NCBI GenBank assembly: GCA_027623815.1
Contig: JAQBUV010000042.1
Coordinates: forward strand, 1 to 22,502
Length of the DNA: 22,502 nucleotides
DNA from: Casp-Chloro-G3 sp002816715
Lineage (GTDB): Bacteria; Chloroflexota; Dehalococcoidia; Lucifugimonadales; UBA3495
Direction: 5' to 3'
This document shows positions 7,775 to 14,355 of the stretch, one piece after another. The notes beneath the pieces were generated by a model that was not told the origin of the DNA, made no database searches, and worked only from the letters and a program-made list of their open reading frames with translations. Position 1 is the first letter of the stretch, and every line of letters starts with the position of its first letter. The position numbers were made by a program, and so were the translations under genes.

Positions 7775-8515
7775 CTACAGAGGCGTCACCTCGCGCATCA
7801 GGAGCACCACTCCGCCGGTGATTATCACCGCAATTGCTGCGTACCGAAACACCCGCTCGTTGATCCGCTTCACAATCAGCGTCGCCAGGCCGAATCCGGC
7901 CAGTAGTGCGGGCGTCAAAAGGCCAATGTTGACCAGCGTTTCCCGATCTACCAGCCCGGCCCATGCGTAGAGCGCGAAGGCCAGAAGGTAGGAAATTAAA
8001 AAATAGAAGGCCAGCGAGGCCCGCATGGTATCCGGCGGCCATTTCTGAGCGATGACGTAGATGGCGGCCAACGGCCCGCCAATGCTGAGCGTGGTCACTG
8101 AGATGGAAGTCAGGAACCCAAACACCGGGCCGGAGAACCTGCGCCGCGTCAGAGGTATCTGGATGTTGAACAGGCTGAGCGCGCCCAGGGCGAGGATTGC
8201 GACCGCAATGACGATTCTCAGCAGGGTTGGGTCGGCGGAGCGAAGGGCCAGCACTCCAATGGGCACGGCAATCAGGCCGCCCAGGGTCATCCCTCCCACC
8301 AATTTGAGACTCAGACTGTGGCGGACTTGTACTAGAACCAGTACCAGCACAATGGCGATAATGGAGTTGACGACCACCACCGCCGGTTGCGGCGCCAGGA
8401 ACAGCAGCAACACCGGCACCACTACCAGCCCCATGCCAAAGCTGACAGTGCCCATCACCGTGGCGCCGACGAAGACGGCAACCAGCGCGATCATTAACTC
8501 CAGACCCGAAAGCAA
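7775..8515 (-). CDS. TSUP (TauE/SafE) family membrane permease
   Basis: An integral membrane protein of about 246 residues with roughly eight hydrophobic segments. The first half begins IALVAVFVGATVMGTVSFGMG and the second repeats the fold with SGPVFGFLTSISVTTLSIGGPLAAIYVIAQ; these Gly/Ser-rich stretches are typical of the TauE/SafE family, which exports sulfite, sulfoacetate or other organic anions. Start choice is uncertain. TTG at 8515 has AGGAGG 4 bases upstream. ATG at 8494 begins right at the first membrane span, with GGAG 3 bases away. TTG at 8575 has no visible ribosome-binding site. The gene lies 76 bp downstream of the methyltransferase on the same strand. The substrate cannot be told from sequence. 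Confidence 0.75.
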   Translation of the reverse strand: MLSGLELMIALVAVFVGATVMGTVSFGMGLVVVPVLLLFLAPQPAVVVVNSIIAIVLVLVLVQVRHSLSLKLVGGMTLGGLIAVPIGVLALRSADPTLLRIVIAVAILALGALSLFNIQIPLTRRRFSGPVFGFLTSISVTTLSIGGPLAAIYVIAQKWPPDTMRASLAFYFLISYLLAFALYAWAGLVDRETLVNIGLLTPALLAGFGLATLIVKRINERVFRYAAIAVIITGGVVLLMREVTPL

Positions 8516-8591
8516 GGTGCCTCCTGAGCTAAATTCCTGGGACGGGTTGGAGTATACGTGCCGGGTACTGGTCAATCAACTACTGGTCAAT

Positions 8592-9482
8592 TTATTTAGT
8601 AGGAGGCTTCCAGAAGTCCAGCAGGTATTCGAAGGTGGTGCCCATAGTGATGTAGTTTGAGGGCCAGCCAAATATGCCAATGCGGTTGACGATATTAGTG
8701 CGGTCCCAGATCACAATATTTCTTAGCTCGTAGCCCACTTCTCGCAGCGCGTCCACTACTGACATATGGATGGTCACCCGGTGATTGTCCATCCACATAT
8801 CTGGAACGTTGATCACACAGTGTCCTTTTTCACGTAGCAGAGGGAGCATTCCGGAGAATATTTCAGCCATCGCTTGCTGGTATTGATCCACGGTCATCGT
8901 CCCCAAGTCGCGGGGGTCTTGACTGTACTGCTCTATCTTCAAATACTGATCATTGTTCCGTTGATCGCTCCGACGGCTCTTGTTCAATCTGGGCCGATTT
9001 AGCAGATTCGCGTAGGGCGGCGACGTCAAGATTAAACTCACTGAGTCGGGTTCAATGTAGGCTGGAATGTTGTGGGCGTCGTCGCATTGCGCTAGCTGAG
9101 TGGTCTGGCCATTTCCCTCAGAATCAAGCAGCAGTCTGGTGCGACTCAGTTCGGTGTATTCCTCGTTCAGGTCAAACCCTACCGCATTGCGGTTCAGGTC
9201 TTGTGCCGCTACCAGAGTTGTGCCGCTGCCCATAAAGGGTTCCAACACCAACTCCCCCTCGTGGGTGAACAGCGAGATGCATTTCTTGGCTAAAGCGATG
9301 GGAAATGTAGCGGGATGAGCCTTCTTATTCCGGATGTCTCTGGATTCGTAGGAGAACTGCCACACACCCAGCTGAGAAGTCATCCACTCCTTGGCTGTGA
9401 GGCAGTTTATATGCTTGGGCTGGCATTCGCAGACCCGACTGCTGCCAATGCTCAGCGGACTATTTTCAACCCTGGTGGCCAT
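8592..9482 (-). CDS. DNA methyltransferase (N4-cytosine/N6-adenine), motif I before motif IV
   Basis: A 296-residue amino-type DNA methyltransferase. The AdoMet-binding motif I, EPFMGSGTT (residues 81-89), follows HPATFPIALAKKCISLF (motif X-like), and the catalytic motif IV is TSPPY (153-157). A tryptophan-rich C-terminal part follows (NVPDMWMDN, VIWDRTNIVNRIG, GWPSNYITMG). In most beta-class enzymes of this family the SPPY half comes first and FxGSGTT last; here the order is the other way round, as in a circular permutation. Start: ATG with GAGGG 6 bases upstream, and a stop codon lies two codons further upstream in frame, so it cannot be longer. No restriction endonuclease gene is adjacent, so it looks like an orphan methylase. 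Its target sequence is unknown. Confidence 0.85.
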   Translation of the reverse strand: MATRVENSPLSIGSSRVCECQPKHINCLTAKEWMTSQLGVWQFSYESRDIRNKKAHPATFPIALAKKCISLFTHEGELVLEPFMGSGTTLVAAQDLNRNAVGFDLNEEYTELSRTRLLLDSEGNGQTTQLAQCDDAHNIPAYIEPDSVSLILTSPPYANLLNRPRLNKSRRSDQRNNDQYLKIEQYSQDPRDLGTMTVDQYQQAMAEIFSGMLPLLREKGHCVINVPDMWMDNHRVTIHMSVVDALREVGYELRNIVIWDRTNIVNRIGIFGWPSNYITMGTTFEYLLDFWKPPTK

Positions 9483-9627
9483 CCTTCACCCTCACCCTTC
9501 ATTCACTACTGGGCCGCCCATTACTGGGAACCGCCGCTTGATCTTACGGACAACACAGCTTCAGAATCCAGTGAATTTGATGACCAACTTGAGCCAATAG
9601 TGCGCTATCTCAAAACGTAATTCGGTT

Positions 9628-10620
9628 TTACCGCCGGAGCAAACCCACCTCCGCGGCTTCAATCATCGCCTTCTGAACATCGACCACAGTCGGGCCGTTG
9701 CGTCGCAGCACCAGTTCCAGTTGTTGTTGGGGGGTCACGTTAAAGGCTCTTTCTCCGTCCACGGCGACGGTATAGTGTTTCTGATCTACTCGAATCGACT
9801 CTCCCAGGTTCAACAGTTGCCATTGGGCGATTGCTACCTCGGCAACCATTCCAGGGGCGATGGGCGCAGTCACCGAGATGCCCTGGCTTTGACTTGACTC
9901 GCCTAGAACGTAGCGCAGTCCTTGATCGTCGCCCAGGAACACCGGTTGCAACTGGCCGCCCACCGAGGATAACCCGATGCTGGCCGGTTCAGCGCGGGTC
10001 AAGAACACCTCGTAAAGCGTGCTCAAGTCCCAGATGGCCCTGGAGGCCACGAACCGCTCCCGCGACAGGGCCACATCGACCAGGGCCAAGTCCTGGTATT
10101 CTCCATCGACGTGTATCTCCAAAATCTTGCTCACCGTGGCGACTCGATCAAGGGGCAGTCTGCCCTGCGCCACCAACCCGGCGGCAATGCCCGCCAAAGT
10201 GCCCTCAACCATAGCTGGGAACACGTTGTTGGTTCCGGTGGAGATTGCCACCAATGGCATGGCGGAGCAGCCTTTCGCCACCGCCCGGTTGGTGCCGTCA
10301 CCCCCCAGCGTAACCAGGCAATCAACGCCCATTTCACCCATCAGTTCAGCGGCGCGAACCGTGTCGCCTTCGGTGTACAGCGCCGACATTTTCAGCAGCG
10401 AGAACTCTATCGAAAGATGGGAGTCATCTCTAGCCCGCTGGCAGAGGTGCGAACTGTCGGGCATGGCCACCACCCGCTCAATTCCCACTGATTGCAAGCC
10501 GAGCATCACTCGACGCACGGTGTTGACCTTTTCCCAGTCGGGTATGACCCGCCCCTGGGCCACCAGGCGGCGAATGTCCTTGCTGGCCGCCGGATTGGCG
10601 ATGATTCCCACGACTGCCAA
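9628..10620 (-). CDS. ATP-NAD kinase / AcoX-like protein
   Basis: A 330-residue cytoplasmic protein. The N-terminus IIANPAASKDIRRLVAQG and the motif GGDGTNR (residues 106-112) followed by STGTNN (127-132) mark the NAD-kinase/diacylglycerol-kinase-like superfamily, where GGDG binds the nucleotide phosphate. The IANPAASKD opening and the extra N-terminal insertion fit the AcoX-like branch, known from acetoin-catabolism clusters, better than housekeeping NAD kinase. No acetoin dehydrogenase genes are visible here. The start is TTG, fixed by GAGGAG 7 bases upstream. The gene is divergent from the amidase (106 bp between starts) and the methyltransferase follows on the same strand after 145 bp. 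True substrate is not known. Confidence 0.75.
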   Translation of the reverse strand: MAVVGIIANPAASKDIRRLVAQGRVIPDWEKVNTVRRVMLGLQSVGIERVVAMPDSSHLCQRARDDSHLSIEFSLLKMSALYTEGDTVRAAELMGEMGVDCLVTLGGDGTNRAVAKGCSAMPLVAISTGTNNVFPAMVEGTLAGIAAGLVAQGRLPLDRVATVSKILEIHVDGEYQDLALVDVALSRERFVASRAIWDLSTLYEVFLTRAEPASIGLSSVGGQLQPVFLGDDQGLRYVLGESSQSQGISVTAPIAPGMVAEVAIAQWQLLNLGESIRVDQKHYTVAVDGERAFNVTPQQQLELVLRRNGPTVVDVQKAMIEAAEVGLLRR

Positions 10621-10653
10621 TTTTCTGCTCCTCTACATACCTCAAGTATGCGC

Positions 10654-10662
10654 TGATATAAT
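10654..10662 (+). promoter_or_regulatory. extended -10 promoter for the amidase gene
   Basis: TGATATAAT matches the extended -10 consensus TGnTATAAT exactly. It lies 65 bp before the amidase ATG in the divergent intergenic space. The -35 region at 17-bp spacing (tacata) is poor, which is usual for extended -10 promoters. Expected transcription start is near 10669. Confidence 0.6.
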
Positions 10663-10726
10663 TGCGGCCAAACCAGGCTGGACAAATATTATCATCAATC
10701 ATCCGCAGCCGGGTGGGGGTAGTCAC

Positions 10727-12145
10727 ATGATAGATCAAGAACTATGTTTTGCTTCGGCAACCGAACTACGCCAGAAGATCGACGCCAAAGAGGTGTCCAT
10801 TGTTGAGCTGACCGAGTTGTTCTACCGGCGGATTGAGGAATTCAACCCCAAGCTCAACGCCTACCTGGCCTTGTGCCACGACCAGGCCATCGCCGAGGCG
10901 AAGCTGGCCCAGGACAAAATCCAGCAGGGCGAATCGGTGGGGCCGCTGCACGGAATACCCATATCCATCAAGGACTTGGAACTGACCAAAGGCATTACCT
11001 CCACGCTGGGGTCGGCGGTATTCCGAGACCGGGTGCCTGATGTAGACTCGGTGGTGGTGGAGCGGGTGCGTCAGGCGGGCGCAATAATTCTAGGCAAAAC
11101 CAACACCCCAGAATTTGGCCAGTCGGGCACCACCGAGAACCTGTTGGGCGACGCCTGCCGCAATCCCTGGGACACCGAGCGCACAGCCGGCGGCTCCAGC
11201 GGCGGCGCGGCGGCGGCCCTGGCTGCTGGCCTCTGCACTCTGGCGACCGGCAGCGACGGCGGCGGCTCAATACGCATTCCGGCCAGCTTCAGTGGTGTCT
11301 TTGGCATTAAACCCTCCCAGGGGCGGGTGCCTCGCTACGGTGGGTACGGCCGCTCTGCCTCGAATCAATTGTCCCAGTCCGGCCCCATGTCCCGGACGGT
11401 AGCCGACACCGCTCTTCTGTTGCAGGTTCTGGCCGGAACCGACCTCAGAGACCCCGCGTCCACACGAGCGGTTCCCGACGACTACTCCCAGCACTTGAAT
11501 GGTGACGTCAAAGGATGGCGCATTGCCTGGAGTCCAGACTTTGGCTACGCTGGTGTTGATCCGGAAGTGTTACGAGTGACTGAGCAGGCGGCGCGAGTCT
11601 TCGAGGAGTTGGGGGCCAGCGTCGAGGAGACTAATCTCAAATTGGAAGACCCCTTCCCAGCTTTTTTCGATATTTTTGCCACCGGCACCTATGCCGCCTA
11701 CGGCCACCTGCTGGAAAAGCACCGCGACGATTTTACCCACTACGTCCGTAGCACCCTGGAACGCGCCGCCACTCTAACCGCGTCGGACCTCTCCCGCGCC
11801 CTGCTGCGAGTGGACCAACTGCGTCGGCAAATGGAGATATTCTTCGACCAGTATGACCTGCTGCTCAGCCCCACCATGGCGGTGACTGCCTTTCCCATTG
11901 GACAGCGCCCGACCGTGATTGGCGGCAAGCAAGTGGATCCTTTCTGGGGATATGTGCCCTTCACTTTTCCGATTAATATGACCGGCCAGACCGCGTCCAG
12001 CGTGCCCTGCGGCTTCTCATCGGAAGGTATGCCCATTGGGTTGCATATCGTCGGCCCGTGGGGTGCCGAAGCCAGGGTGTTACAGGCCGCCGCCGCCTTT
12101 GAGCTGGCCCGTCCCTGGGCCCAGCACCGGCCACCGGTTTCATAA
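10727..12145 (+). CDS. amidase signature family hydrolase
   Basis: A 472-residue amidase-signature enzyme that hydrolyses an amide C-N bond. The Ser-cisSer-Lys triad is readable: Lys82 in PISIKDLE, the cis-Ser in GGSSGG (residues 155-160), and the nucleophile Ser181 in GSDGGGSIRIPAS. KTNTPEFG (124-131) and PSQGRVPRYGGYG are further family marks. The start is ATG at 10727, with GGGTGGGGGT upstream; the frame is open far upstream, but that part lies antisense inside the kinase-like gene and is not credible. Length fits amidases and GatA, but no gatB or gatC is near, so a stand-alone catabolic amidase is more likely than tRNA-dependent amidotransferase subunit A. An extended -10 promoter precedes it. 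Confidence 0.85.
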   Translation: MIDQELCFASATELRQKIDAKEVSIVELTELFYRRIEEFNPKLNAYLALCHDQAIAEAKLAQDKIQQGESVGPLHGIPISIKDLELTKGITSTLGSAVFRDRVPDVDSVVVERVRQAGAIILGKTNTPEFGQSGTTENLLGDACRNPWDTERTAGGSSGGAAAALAAGLCTLATGSDGGGSIRIPASFSGVFGIKPSQGRVPRYGGYGRSASNQLSQSGPMSRTVADTALLLQVLAGTDLRDPASTRAVPDDYSQHLNGDVKGWRIAWSPDFGYAGVDPEVLRVTEQAARVFEELGASVEETNLKLEDPFPAFFDIFATGTYAAYGHLLEKHRDDFTHYVRSTLERAATLTASDLSRALLRVDQLRRQMEIFFDQYDLLLSPTMAVTAFPIGQRPTVIGGKQVDPFWGYVPFTFPINMTGQTASSVPCGFSSEGMPIGLHIVGPWGAEARVLQAAAAFELARPWAQHRPPVS

Positions 12146-12320
12146 GCAAGGGACGTCCGGCGGCCCCACAACCTATCCAACAACTGGGGAATGGCACATT
12201 GACATAACATTGGGATAAAATTGTCCTCTTTTTTGGAATTTAGCGTGTATACTGCTTCAAATTGACCCCTTTATTCGCTTAGGTGGCTAGATAGCGCCCT
12301 CTTCTATCAACTAAAAACGG

Positions 12321-13277
12321 GTGGATGTGGTGCCCCATCAAAATCGTACAATTGTTGGCGGACTGGTGAGCGTGTCGGCCGTCATGGTCGGCCTAATTCT
12401 GGCCCTGACCGTTTCTATCGACGGAGACTCCAACCAGGGTTCAGAGTCCTTGTCTCCCAGTATTACCCTCGGGCTGACTGCTGAAGCCCGGCAGTCCCTG
12501 CAACAGAACGGCAACGCCTTCCCCAGCAATGACGCCGGATTTTCCGCTTACTATCGAATGCCCGACGGCTCTGGTGGGTTCGGCCTGGACAAAGCTGCGG
12601 CAGACCAGGTCCTGTTCAACGACCCAACGCCCACGCAGCGACGGGCCGGTATCGGCACTTTGATCGACATTAGCAACAGCCATTCGGTCGGTTCGGTGCC
12701 AATCAGGAATATCGACGGCCTGGTGACCGCCGTGAACCTTTACTACGACGAACAGGGCTGGCTGGTGGCCTACTTCCCCATCGGCGATGAACCCTCCCGG
12801 GCCTGGCAAGCCAGAAGCCTGAATGTTGAAGATCCAAAGTTGACAGACGTGAGTAACAGCACCCTGTTGGATGCGATCAACGACGTGTTGGTGGAAGCTT
12901 TTAACTCGCCCCCAATAACTCCCGACCAGCTTGGCTACTATCACTGGGGGCACCCCACTGCCGCCGAGTTCTTGATGATAGCCACCGCCCGAGGGGATAT
13001 GGGAATTGACACCGTGTCCTTCGCGGTGCCGACTAGTTTCACTGTAGAGGAAGTATCGGTCTCAATGTGGATTGCCGAGACTAATTCTCCCTGCGCGCGC
13101 ACATTATTGGACGGCTTCAATATCATGGGGGACTGGTGCGACCGAAACTTTCAGCACGTCTTTGCCAACCTGGGCGATTTCAATGCGCGCAGTGTCCACA
13201 ATCTCAAGTTAGACCACTATAACCAGGATAAAGGCGCTTCCGGTGCGATGGTCATGTTGGTTTATTCGACTAATTAG
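12321..13277 (+). CDS. membrane-anchored extracytoplasmic protein, unknown function
   Basis: A protein of about 318 residues with one N-terminal membrane segment (residues 11-32, IVGGLVSVSAVMVGLILALT) and no Cys lipobox, so a signal anchor or uncleaved signal is likely. The rest is acidic and polar, without motifs I recognise. It contains two Cys near the end (SPCARTLL and GDWCDRN) that could pair outside the cell, and a segment YYDEQGWLVAYFPIGDEP in the middle. Start is unclear: three in-frame GTG codons lie at 12321, 12327 and 12330, and none has a strong ribosome-binding site. A TATACT at 12248-12253 could be a -10 box. The dockerin-like gene follows after 23 bp, so they form an operon and probably act together at the surface. 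Confidence 0.65.
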   Translation: MDVVPHQNRTIVGGLVSVSAVMVGLILALTVSIDGDSNQGSESLSPSITLGLTAEARQSLQQNGNAFPSNDAGFSAYYRMPDGSGGFGLDKAAADQVLFNDPTPTQRRAGIGTLIDISNSHSVGSVPIRNIDGLVTAVNLYYDEQGWLVAYFPIGDEPSRAWQARSLNVEDPKLTDVSNSTLLDAINDVLVEAFNSPPITPDQLGYYHWGHPTAAEFLMIATARGDMGIDTVSFAVPTSFTVEEVSVSMWIAETNSPCARTLLDGFNIMGDWCDRNFQHVFANLGDFNARSVHNLKLDHYNQDKGASGAMVMLVYSTN

Positions 13278-13300
13278 TTTAGTGTAGTTGGGGAGGCAGG

Positions 13301-14353
13301 GTGAGGGGAGTTGGGCTATTGGCGGCGATGCTGGTCTTTGTCAATTTCGTATCCTGGGCGGGGGTCTGGGCTGAGGGATTTAGCGACGCTTCATCGGTCG
13401 CGGAAAGCGTTCCATCCTTTTTGGTTTCCCAACAGACAGCCCATGATGTGTCGGTTATTAACGTTATTGCGTCAACTTCGTCGGTGTCTCAAGGCGACGT
13501 TGTTACGGTCAACGTAACCGCGCAGAATCTGGGCTCCACCGCAGTAACATTCGACATGAATCTGCGGGACGACACTGACCGTCGGGACATTGCCAGCGTG
13601 TCAGTCACCCTTGAACCCAGCCAAACCATTATTTTGGGACTGCCCTGGAACACTGGCGGCGCGTCGGGAGGCGCCCATTTGCTGACTGCTAGCGCCCACC
13701 TGGACACTGACGAGAACCCTGGCAACAACACGATGACTATCGCCGCTCCTATTACCGTTGTCCTGATGAGGATTGTCTTGGGAGATGCCCGTGGTCTCAA
13801 TAAGCCGCAAGCCTACTTTGGAACCAGCCTGATTTCACCAAATATAGTGATGCAGGCGCCTCCCCAAAGCGTACTCTTCATTGGGGGAAACGATGCCAGT
13901 TTTGGCCGGTCTTTGTCCCGGGCGGCGGTGACAACCGACGAGGCTTCCCCAGGAAGCGTCTATGTCGCCAACGCCGATGCGACGTTCCAGCCCGTTGCCA
14001 GCTTCCAGAATCCCTTTCAGCAGGGAGAGGTGCGCGGAGTGGTGCACCTGGAGGGACAGCGGTCTAGCTCCGGGGCCTACGTTGCCGTGGGGCAGGCCAA
14101 GCACTTTGTTGGCACCGACGGCAGCTTTCAATTTCTGCTTCCCAACGGTACCTACGACTTACTGGTTCAATCGCCGGGGTACGTGCCAGTCAAAATCCCC
14201 GTGGCATCCATCAATCCGGGTGAGGTGGTCAGCATCCCTGAGCTAACTCTGCCCTTTGGCGATGCCAACGGCGACGGCAGGATAGACATTCTGGATTTGA
14301 GCATCGCAGCTGGAAATTTTGGGGCGACCGTGACTGAAATGGCTGTGCCGTGA
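13301..14353 (+). CDS. secreted CARDB protein with C-terminal dockerin-like repeat
   Basis: A 350-residue secreted protein starting at GTG, with GGGAGG 4 bases upstream. Residues 1-24 form a signal peptide (cleavage near WAEG). Residues about 44-150 match the CARDB fold: VSVINVIASTSSVSQGDVV, NVTAQNLGS and HLDTDENPGNN. Residues about 245-315 (GEVRGVVHLEG, GTDGSFQFLLPNGTYDLLVQ, PGYVPVKIP) resemble a carboxypeptidase-regulatory-like or SdrD-B-type beta module. The end (residues 320-341) is GDANGDGRIDILDLS...GNFG, one dockerin type I calcium loop with Asp321, Asn323, Asp325, Asp329 and Asp332. Normal dockerins carry two such repeats; here only one is present and the protein stops nine residues later. 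The gene converges on 14356-17265, with 2 bp between the stops. Binding to a cohesin is an inference. Confidence 0.75.
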   Translation: MRGVGLLAAMLVFVNFVSWAGVWAEGFSDASSVAESVPSFLVSQQTAHDVSVINVIASTSSVSQGDVVTVNVTAQNLGSTAVTFDMNLRDDTDRRDIASVSVTLEPSQTIILGLPWNTGGASGGAHLLTASAHLDTDENPGNNTMTIAAPITVVLMRIVLGDARGLNKPQAYFGTSLISPNIVMQAPPQSVLFIGGNDASFGRSLSRAAVTTDEASPGSVYVANADATFQPVASFQNPFQQGEVRGVVHLEGQRSSSGAYVAVGQAKHFVGTDGSFQFLLPNGTYDLLVQSPGYVPVKIPVASINPGEVVSIPELTLPFGDANGDGRIDILDLSIAAGNFGATVTEMAVP

Positions 14354-14355
14354 AG

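Noticed and set aside
9315..9620. Plus-strand open frame of 101 codons spanning the methyltransferase start
   Set aside because: More than half overlaps the methyltransferase antisense, with no ribosome-binding site or motif. The 145-bp gap itself shows nothing coding.
10019..10726. Long upstream extension of the amidase frame
   Set aside because: It runs antisense through the kinase-like gene and past the divergent promoter; the family starts at 10727.
12199..12204. Perfect -35 box TTGACA before the 12321 gene
   Set aside because: No acceptable -10 box lies 16-18 bp downstream (tgtcct); the TATACT further on is 43 bp away.
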